Part shown: in pieces, positions 26,065 through 34,776 of the stretch
Position numbering within the stretch: the stretch's first letter is position 1
How the letters are laid out: every line of letters begins with the position of its first letter
Assembly: GCF_003244315.1 (NCBI RefSeq)
Contig: NZ_QKWH01000005.1
Span: 62,001-126,000, forward strand
DNA: 64,000 nucleotides
Origin: Xylanimonas oleitrophica
Lineage (GTDB): Bacteria > Actinomycetota > Actinomycetes > Actinomycetales > Cellulomonadaceae
Direction of reading: 5' to 3'
Notes under the pieces: model-generated
Seen by the model: the letters and a program-made list of their open reading frames with translations, nothing else
The model's database searches: none
What the model was told of the DNA's origin: nothing
Program-made: the position numbers and the translations under genes

Positions 26065-26742
26065 ATGTCTTCTGCGGCACAGGCGAACGGTGGGCAGCAC
26101 CCCGCACGCCCCGTGCCCGGACCTCCGGGGCGTGGGGTCCCGGCTCCTCCCGGAGGCAGCCCGCTGCGGGTCGACCCGTCCACGCTGCGGCCGGCGCCGG
26201 GCGCCGCGCCGGGCTCGGGCGGCCTGGGCCCGCTGCCGCCGTCGACCCCTCCGCAGCAGCACCTGCCGGTGGTTGAGGAGACGTCGGCGGGCGGCGTGGT
26301 GGTGCGGCCTGCCGCTGACGGCGAGACAGGCCCGCAGGCCGCGGTGATCGTGCGGCGCAACCGTGCCGGCCGGCTGGAGTGGTGCCTGCCCAAGGGGCAT
26401 CTCGAGGGCGAGGAGACCCCGCAGCAGGCGGCGGTGCGCGAGGTGCACGAGGAGACCGGCATCGTCGGCGAGATCCGCACCACCCTCGGCGTCATCGACT
26501 ACTGGTTCAGCGGTGAGACGCGCCGCGTCCACAAGGTGGTGCACCACTACCTGCTGCGCATGACGGGCGGCACGCTCACGGTCGAGGGCGATCCCGACGG
26601 CGAGGCGGAGGACGCGTTCTGGGTGCCGGTGGACGAGCTCGCCGAGCGCCTGTCGTACCCCAACGAGCAGAAGCTCGCCGTGGTGGCGCGGCAGCTGCTC
26701 GCCCGCACCCCTGGCCTGACGCTGCCGGGGTCGGCGCAGTGA
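26065..26742 (+). CDS. NUDIX hydrolase
   Basis: 225 aa. The Nudix box is complete: G-H-L-E-G-E-E, then REVHEETGI (GX5EX7REVXEEXGI). About 65 N-terminal residues are Pro/Gly-rich and outside the fold. It hydrolyses a nucleoside-diphosphate-linked or similar substrate; which one is unknown. Stop overlaps the DUF6049 GTG by 4 nt. Actinobacteria often keep this gene between cca and murJ. Confidence 0.9.
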   Translation: MSSAAQANGGQHPARPVPGPPGRGVPAPPGGSPLRVDPSTLRPAPGAAPGSGGLGPLPPSTPPQQHLPVVEETSAGGVVVRPAADGETGPQAAVIVRRNRAGRLEWCLPKGHLEGEETPQQAAVREVHEETGIVGEIRTTLGVIDYWFSGETRRVHKVVHHYLLRMTGGTLTVEGDPDGEAEDAFWVPVDELAERLSYPNEQKLAVVARQLLARTPGLTLPGSAQ

Positions 26743-28967
26743 CCCGAGCGCCCAGAGCGCCCCGAGCGCCCGTCCGACGTCGGCTCGTCCGTGCCCTGGC
26801 CGCAGCCGCCCTGGTGGTCGGGGCCGGTCTGGCGCCGGCTCTGGCGGGTCCGACGACGGGTGCTTCCGCGGCAGCCCCGGCTGCGCCGTCGGCGCTCTCC
26901 CGAGGGGGCGAGGCAGGGAGCCGGGCCGGTGGCCCCGCCCGGGCGGTGGCGGACGACGGCGCCCCCACGCTGCAGCTCCAGCAGGTGACCCCGCAGGTGG
27001 CTCGCCCGGGGGACACGCTCGCGGTCACGGTCCGCGTGACGAACCCGGGTGCTCGCACGCTCGACGACGCGAGCCTTGACCTCGGTGCGGGGTGGAAGGC
27101 GATCCAGTCGCGCACCGAGCTCGCGGGGTGGACGGAGAGCACCTCACGGCTCGCCACCCCGATGACCAGCGCGCCGGTGGCGTCCGTCGCCCCCGGCGCG
27201 AGCACGGACGTGCGCATCGAGCTCCCGGTCGACCGCCTCGCCCTGGGGACGGCGGCACGCGGCCCGCGCGAGATGTCCGTGGCGCTCCGTGACGCGTCGG
27301 GGTCGGTCGTGGCGTCGCTGCACACGTTCCTGCTGTGGGACCCGGACCCGGCCGAGGACGCCGCGAGGCTCGATCCGGACGACCAGGTCCGGCTGAGCCT
27401 GCTCGCACCCGTGACGGGCCCGGCTCTCGACCCGGCCGACACGCTGGCCGAGGACGACCTCGCCGAGGCGACGGCCGGCGAAGGCTCCCTCTCGCGGGTG
27501 CTCGACGCCGTCGAGGCGGCCGCGCAGGCGACCGGGACGCGGGGGGCGCTGGCCCTCGCGGTGGACCCGGCGGTGGTCGCGGACGCCTCGGCCTCGGAGG
27601 ACTCGGCGCTCTCGGCGTGGGCCGCGCGCGTGGGCTCGATGGCGGAGCACACCGACGTGCACCCGCTGCCACCGTACGACCCGGACCTCGCCGCCCTCGC
27701 CCACGCCGACCTTCCCCCGCACGCCCTGGCGGCCACCGTCACCACGCCGTTGCGGGGCGGGTGGAGCGTCCCCGAGACGTGGGGGTCGCCGCTGGCGTGG
27801 CCGGCCGGGGGTGCCGATGCCGACCTCGCCACCCTGGACGGTGCGCGCGGTGCCGGGCTGGAGACCGTCGTCCTGCCGACCGGCCTGTCGACGGCGCGCA
27901 CGTCGCCTGGTCTCGCGCGGGTGGAGACGGCCACCGGGGAGGTGACGGCCCTCGTGGGCGACGAGGCGCTCGGGCAGGTGCTGGCCGCGGGCACAGACCG
28001 GCGTGCTGCGGCCACGGACGAGCCGCTGACCACGGCGGAGGCGGTGCAGCGGCTGCTGGCCGAGACCGCCGTGGTGGCGACGCAGTCCACCGAGGAGGCG
28101 CACCTCGTCGTCGCGCTGCCGCGGGGCTGGACGCCGGACCTGACCGCGCTGCGCAACGAGCTGAGCGCTCTGACGGCGTCCGGCTGGGTGAGCGTCGTGC
28201 CCCTGAACGAGCTGCTCTCGACGCCCACGGCGGACGTCGTCCGGGCGGGGATCGACGACCTGGCACCGCAGCCCGCCGAGCTGTCCCCCGACGCCGTCCG
28301 GCGCCTGGACGCGGCACGGGCCGAGCTGACGGAGCTGGCGACCGTCTCCCCCGACCCGCAGGCGGTGACGTCCCAGACGCTGCCCTCCGTCGTCGCTCCG
28401 CTGTCGGTGGCGTGGCGGTCGGTGCCGCAGGCCCGCGACGCCGCGGTGACCGTGGCGCTCGACGTCGCGGCGGCCCAGCGCCGCTCCGTCACGGTGGTGC
28501 CCCGCACGGTGCTCTCCCTGATCAGCGCCGCTGGCGACCTGCCCGTGGTGGTCCGCAACGACCTGCCCACGGACGCCACGGTGACGGTGGTGCTGCGGCC
28601 GGACGACCCACGGCTCGTGGTCGACGCGTGGCCTACCGCCACCGTGCCCGCGAACGGCGCGGCCACCGTCAACGTGCCGGTGCGCGCCATCGCCTCGGGC
28701 GACGTCGAGATCGAGATCCAGGTGCTCACCCCCACGGGGTTCCAGGCCGCGGAGCCCGCGTCGCTCGAGGTGCGCGTGCGGGCGGGCTGGGAGACGGCGG
28801 GCACCGTCGTCGTCGCCGCGGGCGTGGGGCTGCTGTTCCTGGTGGGCATCTGGCGCACCGTGCGGCGGGGCCGCTCCCCACGGCGCACCACCACCGACGT
28901 CCCCGCACCCGTCAACCCCGCCGACGCCCAGGCGGTGGGGTCCACCGACGCCGAGAGGCAGGCATGA
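26739..28967 (+). CDS. DUF6049-type secreted, membrane-anchored protein
   Basis: 742 aa. Arg-rich N terminus and export signal (about 14-40), a large extracellular part with an N-terminal beta domain (LQLQQVTPQVARPGDTLAVT), and a C-terminal membrane helix TVVVAAGVGLLFLVGIW with a basic tail. This is the conserved protein that precedes murJ in many actinobacteria (DUF6049); its role is not established, but overlap with both NUDIX (GTG/TGA) and murJ (ATGA) suggests involvement in envelope assembly. Confidence 0.82.
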   Translation: MTRAPRAPRAPVRRRLVRALAAAALVVGAGLAPALAGPTTGASAAAPAAPSALSRGGEAGSRAGGPARAVADDGAPTLQLQQVTPQVARPGDTLAVTVRVTNPGARTLDDASLDLGAGWKAIQSRTELAGWTESTSRLATPMTSAPVASVAPGASTDVRIELPVDRLALGTAARGPREMSVALRDASGSVVASLHTFLLWDPDPAEDAARLDPDDQVRLSLLAPVTGPALDPADTLAEDDLAEATAGEGSLSRVLDAVEAAAQATGTRGALALAVDPAVVADASASEDSALSAWAARVGSMAEHTDVHPLPPYDPDLAALAHADLPPHALAATVTTPLRGGWSVPETWGSPLAWPAGGADADLATLDGARGAGLETVVLPTGLSTARTSPGLARVETATGEVTALVGDEALGQVLAAGTDRRAAATDEPLTTAEAVQRLLAETAVVATQSTEEAHLVVALPRGWTPDLTALRNELSALTASGWVSVVPLNELLSTPTADVVRAGIDDLAPQPAELSPDAVRRLDAARAELTELATVSPDPQAVTSQTLPSVVAPLSVAWRSVPQARDAAVTVALDVAAAQRRSVTVVPRTVLSLISAAGDLPVVVRNDLPTDATVTVVLRPDDPRLVVDAWPTATVPANGAATVNVPVRAIASGDVEIEIQVLTPTGFQAAEPASLEVRVRAGWETAGTVVVAAGVGLLFLVGIWRTVRRGRSPRRTTTDVPAPVNPADAQAVGSTDAERQA

Positions 28968-30781
28968 GCGACAGCACCACGCCGGGGGTCCCCGCCGAGG
29001 ACGTCACCGGGGCCGTCCCGGGGGCGGCGCGGCCCCCGGGCACCCCTGGGGTCCCCGACCCCGCCGTCGCGCCCGACACCACGGGCGCCCGTACCAGCCC
29101 CGGGTCTGCCGGCGGGCCCGGTACGGGCCAGGGGGCGCCGGGGGCGAAGAGCGCGAACCTGCGCCGCGGCTCGATCCTCATGACGCTCGGCACCGCGGCG
29201 TCGCGCGCCTCGGGCCAGGTGCGCACCATGCTGCTGGTCGGCGCGATCGGCACGGGCGGCGTGGTCGCCGACGCGTTCGACATCGGCAACACGCTGCCCA
29301 ACATCCTCTTCGCCCTCATCGCGGCCGGGGTGCTCCAGGCGGTGCTCGTGCCGCAGATCCTCCGTGCGATGAAGGCGGAGAACGCCCAGGAGCGGCTGGA
29401 CAAGCTCCTGACGCTCTCCGGGCTGGGCATCCTGGCGGTCACGGTGGTGCTGGCGGCGCTGATGCCGTGGATCGTCCACCTGATGACGCTCAGCGACCAG
29501 TGGACGGACCAGAACCGCCACCTCGCCCTCGTCTTCGCCCTGTGGTGCGTGCCGCAGGTCTTCTTCTACGGCCTGTTCACGCTGCTGGGCCAGGTGCTCA
29601 ACGCCCGCGGCCAGTTCGGGGCGTACGGATGGGCGCCCGTGGCGAACAACGTCGTCTCCCTGGTCGGCTTCGGCGTCTTCCTCCTGGTGTGGGGCACGGC
29701 TCCCGACCGCGGCATCAGCGACGTCGCGGGGTGGACGACGGCGCAGACCGCCGTGCTGGCGGGGACGGCGACGCTGGGCATCGCCGCCCAGGCGCTCCTG
29801 CTGATCGTCCCGCTGCGCCGGTCGGGGTTCCGCTGGCGCTTCCGGCTCGGCCTGCGGGGCATCGGGCTGCGCTCGGCCGGCAAGGTGGTGGGCTGGACGC
29901 TCGGCGCGGTGGTCCTCGAGCAGGTGGGGGTCACGTACCTCAAGAACGTCACGGGTGCGGCGGGCCAGGCGGCCGCCGCGGCCGGCGAGTTCGCGGCGGG
30001 CAACGCGGCCTACACGAACGCGATGACGATCTACCTGCTGCCGCACTCCCTCGTGGTGGTCTCGATCATCACCGCGCTGTTCCCCCGCATGAGCGCGGCG
30101 GTGGCCGAGGGCGACCTGGACGGCGTGCGCCGCGACATGTCCCTGGGGCTGAGGTCCGCGGGCGTCTTCTCCGTGTTCTCCGCGGCGGTGATGCTGGTGC
30201 TGGCCGCACCGCTCACCAAGGCGCTGCTGCCGACGGCGAGCCCCGAGATGGTCGACGCCGGTGCGCCGGTGCTGCGGGCGATGGCGCTGGGCCTGGTGGC
30301 GCTGGGCGCGACGGTCATGGTGCGGCGCATGTACTTCGCGTTCGAGGACGGGCGCAGCATCTTCGTCATCCAGATCTTCGCCACGGTGAGCATGGTGCTG
30401 GCGCTGTGGGCGGCGACCGTGCTGCTGCCGGTGGAGCGCTGGGCCGTGGCCGCGGGCGGCGCGTACGCGCTGTCGACGTGGATCTCGGTGCTGCTGCGCG
30501 TGCGCGGCATGCGGCGCAAGCTCCACGGGATCGACGGCGCCCGCGTGCTGCGCCTGTACGTCCGCGCCGGGATCTCGGCCACCGTGGCCGGCCTGGCGGG
30601 GTGGGGGACGATGCGCCTCCTCGGTGCAGACGCCGCCCTGACCTGGGGGCACGCGGTGCTCGTCACCGCCGTGGTCGGGGTGGTCATGGTCGCCGTCTAC
30701 GGGGTGCTGCTCAAGGCGCTGCGGGTGCGGGAGCTCGACGACGCCCTGGGCCCGGTGCTGCGCCGGGTGCGGCGGCGGTAG
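28964..30781 (+). CDS. murJ: Lipid II flippase MurJ (MviN)
   Basis: 605 aa, about 14 membrane helices. Moves lipid II across the membrane for peptidoglycan synthesis. Family features: GTAASRASGQVRTMLLVGAI, ADAFDIGNTLPNILFALIAA, QAVLVPQILRAM. The first 65 residues are Pro/Gly-rich. In mycobacteria MurJ carries a C-terminal pseudokinase; here the protein ends after the membrane part and a pseudokinase is encoded by the next gene. Confidence 0.95.
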   Translation: MSDSTTPGVPAEDVTGAVPGAARPPGTPGVPDPAVAPDTTGARTSPGSAGGPGTGQGAPGAKSANLRRGSILMTLGTAASRASGQVRTMLLVGAIGTGGVVADAFDIGNTLPNILFALIAAGVLQAVLVPQILRAMKAENAQERLDKLLTLSGLGILAVTVVLAALMPWIVHLMTLSDQWTDQNRHLALVFALWCVPQVFFYGLFTLLGQVLNARGQFGAYGWAPVANNVVSLVGFGVFLLVWGTAPDRGISDVAGWTTAQTAVLAGTATLGIAAQALLLIVPLRRSGFRWRFRLGLRGIGLRSAGKVVGWTLGAVVLEQVGVTYLKNVTGAAGQAAAAAGEFAAGNAAYTNAMTIYLLPHSLVVVSIITALFPRMSAAVAEGDLDGVRRDMSLGLRSAGVFSVFSAAVMLVLAAPLTKALLPTASPEMVDAGAPVLRAMALGLVALGATVMVRRMYFAFEDGRSIFVIQIFATVSMVLALWAATVLLPVERWAVAAGGAYALSTWISVLLRVRGMRRKLHGIDGARVLRLYVRAGISATVAGLAGWGTMRLLGADAALTWGHAVLVTAVVGVVMVAVYGVLLKALRVRELDDALGPVLRRVRRR

Positions 30782-31007
30782 CGCCCTGCCGTGGCGGTGC
30801 GCACGGACCGGCGGAGCGCGACGAGAGGTGCACGACGGGTGAAGGTGCCGTGGCCGTCGCCCGGTGCCGCGCCCCCGGTGCGGGACCGGCCAGGTGCCGC
30901 ACCCCTACGATGAACGGACTGCGACGAGAGACCGAGGGTCCGCCCGACGTCCGGTTGAATGGACCCGTCAGGGCTCACGCCCACCGACACGCGAACGAGG
31001 AGGCCTG

Positions 31008-32981
31008 GTGAGCACCGTACCGCCCGGCGGCACGACGCCCGCTGCCGAGGGCCCCGTGCCTGCAGTCATGGAGGCGGGGGCCGTGCTGGTCGACCGATAC
31101 CGCCTCGAGCACCCCACCACGAGCGACCTCGCCGACGCCGTCGTCTGGCAGGCGCGCGACCAGATCCTGGACAAGCCGGTCCGGGTGACGTTCCTGGGCG
31201 GCGTGCACGCCTCCCAGGCGCTCGACGCGGCCCGCCGGGCCGCCCTGGTGTCGGACCCGCGCCTGGCGCGGGTGCTCGACGTCGGCCGGACCACGCTGCG
31301 CGGTGTCGAGCTGCCGTACGTCATCACGGAGCCGTACACCGGCTCCACGCTGACGGAGATCGTCTCGAACGGGCTGGTCGACGCCCAGCAGGTCCGCGCC
31401 GTCGTCGGGGAGGCTGCCACGGCGCTCGACGCCGCCGCTGGCCGCGGCGTGCACCACCTGGCCCTGCGTCCGGACGCCGTGCGCGTGGACGGCCGCCGCG
31501 TCGTCGTCACCGGGCTGGGGCTGGACGCCGGTCTCGCGGGCGTCGACGCCACCGGGGAGGACGGCGCGGCCTCCGACGCGCGCGACCTCGCCGCGCTCGC
31601 CTACTACGCCCTCACCGCGCGCTGGGCGGGCGACAGCCTCGACGAGCCGTGGATCGCCCCGCACACCGTGCTGCCGCTACCGGCGCAGCAGGACGAGCAC
31701 GGCGACGTCGTGCCGCTCGCGATGCTCGTGCCGCACGTCGACCCGGTGCTCGACCAGCTGGTGCGCCGCACCCTCGGCGGTGACGACGACGCACCCGCTT
31801 CGCCGGCGGCCGTGGCCGACGCGCTCAAGCCGTGGGACGAGGTCTCGCTCACGGCAGCGACCGCGGAGACGGCACAGCGCACGGCCGTCGGCGGCGCGCC
31901 CGTGCGCCAGTCGGTGCGCGGCGCGGCTGCGCAGGCGGCTCCCGGCGCACCCGTGCGGCGCACCACCGGTCGCATCGCGCGGGCTGGCAGCGTCGGCGCC
32001 GTCGGTGCGGGCGCCGTGGGCGCCGGCGCGGGCAGCGCCGCCGCCCAGACCGCGGCGGTCCCGCCACCGCCCCCGCCCGCCACGCCGTACGGTTACGGCG
32101 CACCGACCCAGGCCTACCCCGCACCGGCACCACAGGCGGGCTGGGACAACGGGTGGCAGGGAGCGCCTGCCGCGCAGAACCCCGTCCCGCAGGACCCGCA
32201 GGCGACCGCGCAGTACGCGTACGGCTTCGGGCAGCAGGGGCAGCCCCAGGGCTACCCGCAGGGGCAGGTGCCCCAGGGCCCCGCGGTGCCACCTCCCGCT
32301 CCGCCCGGCGCCGCCCCGCAGGGGTTCGCGTCCGAGCCGTCCCCGCGGCGCGGGGTCAACCCCACGCCCATCGTGCTGACCATCGTGGTGCTGGGCGTCG
32401 TCCTGGGCGCCGGGTGGGCCGTGTCGAAGGCGTTCTCACCGCTCGAGCCGGCGATCGTCGACGCCAGCCCCACGGCCAGCGCGCCCGCCGAGGGTGATGG
32501 CGGGGCCGCGTCGGGCGGCGACAGCGCCCCCACGCCGGAAGAGCAGCCCACGCCCGAGGCGCGACCCGTCATCGCGAGCGGCCAGCAGGTCAGCCCCACC
32601 GGGCAGCCCGAGAAGCCGGAGTTCGAGGCGCTGGCCGTCGACGGCGACCCGTCCACGTTCTGGTACACCTTCACCTACAACAGCGCGGAGTTCGGCCGGC
32701 TCAAGCCGGGCGTCGGCTACGCCATCACGCTGCGCGAGCCGGCCCCCGTCACCGCGATCACCCTCACGACCAACAGCGAGGGTGGCCACGTCGAGGTCCG
32801 CCAGACCACGCCGGACAACCCCACCGAGGGCCCCGTCCTCGCCTCGGGTGCGTTCAGCCCCACCACCGAGCTCACCTTCGACGAGCCGGTCGTGGGCGAC
32901 CAGTTCGTCCTGTGGATCAGCGAGCTGCCCAGCACCCAGGGCAGGTTCCGGCTCGAGCTGAACGAGATCCTGCCCCAGTGA
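31008..32981 (+). CDS. Membrane pseudokinase with extracellular discoidin-like domain
   Basis: 657 aa. Residues 25-280 are a Ser/Thr-kinase fold without the catalytic residues: Thr61 stands where the beta3 Lys belongs (VRVTFLGG), the HRD loop reads HLALRPDA (Asp replaced by Ala152), and the DFG position reads GLG. A long Ala/Pro/Gln-rich linker leads to one membrane helix (about 452-472). Outside, residues 520-657 look like an F5/8-type (discoidin) beta-sandwich (LAVDGDPSTFWYTFTY). GTG 31008 has GAGGAGG 4 nt upstream. Probably the counterpart of the MurJ-fused pseudokinase of mycobacteria (inference). The 226 bp before it hold a TACGAT -10-like site (30906-30911). Confidence 0.83.
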   Translation: MSTVPPGGTTPAAEGPVPAVMEAGAVLVDRYRLEHPTTSDLADAVVWQARDQILDKPVRVTFLGGVHASQALDAARRAALVSDPRLARVLDVGRTTLRGVELPYVITEPYTGSTLTEIVSNGLVDAQQVRAVVGEAATALDAAAGRGVHHLALRPDAVRVDGRRVVVTGLGLDAGLAGVDATGEDGAASDARDLAALAYYALTARWAGDSLDEPWIAPHTVLPLPAQQDEHGDVVPLAMLVPHVDPVLDQLVRRTLGGDDDAPASPAAVADALKPWDEVSLTAATAETAQRTAVGGAPVRQSVRGAAAQAAPGAPVRRTTGRIARAGSVGAVGAGAVGAGAGSAAAQTAAVPPPPPPATPYGYGAPTQAYPAPAPQAGWDNGWQGAPAAQNPVPQDPQATAQYAYGFGQQGQPQGYPQGQVPQGPAVPPPAPPGAAPQGFASEPSPRRGVNPTPIVLTIVVLGVVLGAGWAVSKAFSPLEPAIVDASPTASAPAEGDGGAASGGDSAPTPEEQPTPEARPVIASGQQVSPTGQPEKPEFEALAVDGDPSTFWYTFTYNSAEFGRLKPGVGYAITLREPAPVTAITLTTNSEGGHVEVRQTTPDNPTEGPVLASGAFSPTTELTFDEPVVGDQFVLWISELPSTQGRFRLELNEILPQ

Positions 32982-33020
32982 CACCCCCACCGCCCTGGCG
33001 CCACCGCACGGCTCCAGGGC

Positions 33021-33046
33021 GGAACATCGACGCCACCGTACGTGTT
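33021..33046 (+). promoter_or_regulatory. SigR/SigH-type promoter of trxBA
   Basis: GGAAC (33021-33025), exactly 18 bp, then GTT (33044-33046). This fits the GGAAT-N18-GTT consensus of thiol-oxidative-stress ECF sigma factors, which drive trxB in Streptomyces and mycobacteria. It lies 71 bp before the trxB start. Confidence 0.68.
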
Positions 33047-33116
33047 ACGCAGGCGGTGCACCGCAGCCGTCGTCGGCCTGACGACGAGCCGGTGAGCCGT
33101 GCGAGAAGGAGAGAAC

Positions 33117-34160
33117 GTGACTGACCAGGCCGCTGACACCGCAGTGACCACCGTGCACGACGTCGTCATCATCGGCTCGGGCCCCGCGGGCTACACCGCA
33201 GCGGTCTACGCCGCACGCGCCGGCCTCGCGCCCGTCGTGCTCGCCGGCTCGGTCACCGCGGGCGGCTCCCTGATGAACACGACCGAGGTGGAGAACTTCC
33301 CCGGGTTCCCCGACGCCGTCATGGGGCCCGACCTCATGGACAAGATGCGGGAGCAGGCCGAGAAGTTCGGTGCCCAGGTCGTGTGGGACGACGCCGAGCA
33401 GGTCGAGCTCGCGGGCGACGTCAAGACGATCGTCACGGGCGGCGGCGAGACGTACCGCGCCCGCGCCGTCATCCTCGCCACCGGCTCCGCCTACCGCGAG
33501 CTGGGCCTGGAGGACGAGAAGCGGCTGTCGGGCCGCGGTGTCTCCTGGTGCGCCACCTGCGACGGGTTCTTCTTCCGCGACCAGCACATCGCCGTCGTCG
33601 GTGGCGGGGACTCCGCCATGGAGGAGGCCACGTTCCTCACGCGGTTCGCCTCCAAGGTGACCCTGGTGCACCGCCGCGACTCGCTGCGTGCGTCGAAGAT
33701 CATGGCTGAGCGCGCCCTGTCGAACCCGAAGATCGAGATGGCCTGGAACAGCGAGGTCGCCGGCATCACGGGCGAGAACCAGGTCTCGGCGATCACGCTG
33801 CGCGACACCGTGACGGGCGAGACCCGCGAGCTGCCCGTGACCGGGCTGTTCGTGGCGATCGGCCACGAGCCGCGCACCGCGCTCGTCAAGGGTCAGGTGG
33901 AGCTCGACGACGAGGGCTACATCGTGGTCGAGGGTCGTTCGACCCGTACCAACCTGCCCGGCGTGTTCGCCTGCGGTGACGTCGTCGACCACACCTACCG
34001 GCAGGCGATCACCGCCGCCGGCTCGGGCTGCTCGGCCGCGCTCGACGCCCAGCACTACCTGACGGCGCTGGCCGACGACGAGGGCGAGGCAGACCTCGCC
34101 GGCACGCCGCAGGTGCCCAACCCCGACGGGCTGCCGGCCGCTCTCGAGCAGGTCGGCTGA
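33117..34160 (+). CDS. trxB: Thioredoxin-disulfide reductase
   Basis: 347 aa. FAD enzyme passing electrons from NADPH to thioredoxin. FAD-binding [20 protein letters not shown], redox-active Cys pair in [16 protein letters not shown]-binding [15 protein letters not shown], and [19 protein letters not shown] at the end. GTG 33117 with GAAGGAGAG 4 nt upstream. Followed 65 nt later by trxA. Confidence 0.97.
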   Translation: MTDQAADTAVTTVHDVVIIGSGPAGYTAAVYAARAGLAPVVLAGSVTAGGSLMNTTEVENFPGFPDAVMGPDLMDKMREQAEKFGAQVVWDDAEQVELAGDVKTIVTGGGETYRARAVILATGSAYRELGLEDEKRLSGRGVSWCATCDGFFFRDQHIAVVGGGDSAMEEATFLTRFASKVTLVHRRDSLRASKIMAERALSNPKIEMAWNSEVAGITGENQVSAITLRDTVTGETRELPVTGLFVAIGHEPRTALVKGQVELDDEGYIVVEGRSTRTNLPGVFACGDVVDHTYRQAITAAGSGCSAALDAQHYLTALADDEGEADLAGTPQVPNPDGLPAALEQVG

Positions 34161-34225
34161 TCGCCACCCGTCCCGTTCCTGACGACGGGCCCGTCCCGAC
34201 GTCGTCCCCGCGAAGGAGCAACCGC

Positions 34226-34567
34226 ATGACCGACGAGACCACGCGCAGCACGGTCGCCGTCACGGACGACACGTTCAAGGCCGAGGTGCTCGACTCCGAC
34301 ATCCCCGTCGTGGTCGACTTCTGGGCCACCTGGTGCGGCCCGTGCCGCATGGTGGCCCCGATCCTCGAGGAGATCGCCGACGAGTACGCCGGGCGTCTCA
34401 AGGTGGCCAAGCTCGACACGGACGCCAACCAGGCGACGACCATGGCGTACGGCATCGTGTCGATCCCGACGCTCAACATCTACAAGGGCGGCGAGCTCGT
34501 GAAGTCCATCGTGGGCGCCCGCCCGAAGAAGGCGCTGCTCGAGGAGATCGAGCCCGTCCTGTCCTGA
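34226..34567 (+). CDS. trxA: Thioredoxin
   Basis: 113 aa. Active site WCGPC with Cys37 and Cys40 in [13 protein letters not shown], cis-Pro in [13 protein letters not shown]. Reduces protein disulfides, recycled by the upstream TrxB. AAGGAG lies 8 nt before the ATG. Ends at a hairpin at 34607. Confidence 0.97.
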   Translation: MTDETTRSTVAVTDDTFKAEVLDSDIPVVVDFWATWCGPCRMVAPILEEIADEYAGRLKVAKLDTDANQATTMAYGIVSIPTLNIYKGGELVKSIVGARPKKALLEEIEPVLS

Positions 34568-34606
34568 CAGCTGGGACGGCGTGCCGTCGCGCACGCCGTG
34601 TCGCCG

Positions 34607-34639
34607 GAGGCCGGCAGCCCGCGGAGGGTTGCCGGCCTC
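34607..34639 (+). terminator. trxA terminator
   Basis: GAGGCCGGCA (34607-34616) pairs with TGCCGGCCTC (34630-34639); 13-nt loop, followed by TTGCGCTCTCC. Confidence 0.75.
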
Positions 34640-34763
34640 TTGCGCTCTCCGACGCGCTGACCTGCGGCGATGGCCCGGCATGGACCCACGCACATGGTTC
34701 ACAGCACAATCACGTACGGCGCTGGGGCGTGTCACGTTCTTCTTGTGACTGATCTGTGTGGTG

Positions 34764-34769
34764 TAGCGT
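34764..34769 (+). promoter_or_regulatory. -10 element of the leaderless HTH-aminotransferase mRNA
   Basis: TAGCGT, 7 nt, then ATG 34777; CTTGTG at 34742-34747 is a weak -35 with 16-bp spacing. It places the transcript start at the first codon of the fusion ORF, which supports translation of the N-terminal domain. Confidence 0.62.
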
Positions 34770-34776
34770 GCCTCGC

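Noticed and set aside
26576-30652. 1358-codon open frame on the minus strand
   Set aside because: It is the opposite-strand shadow of NUDIX, DUF6049 and murJ, which have motifs, starts and overlaps. High GC keeps the antisense frame open; its translation is Arg/Ser/Pro-rich and shows no domain.
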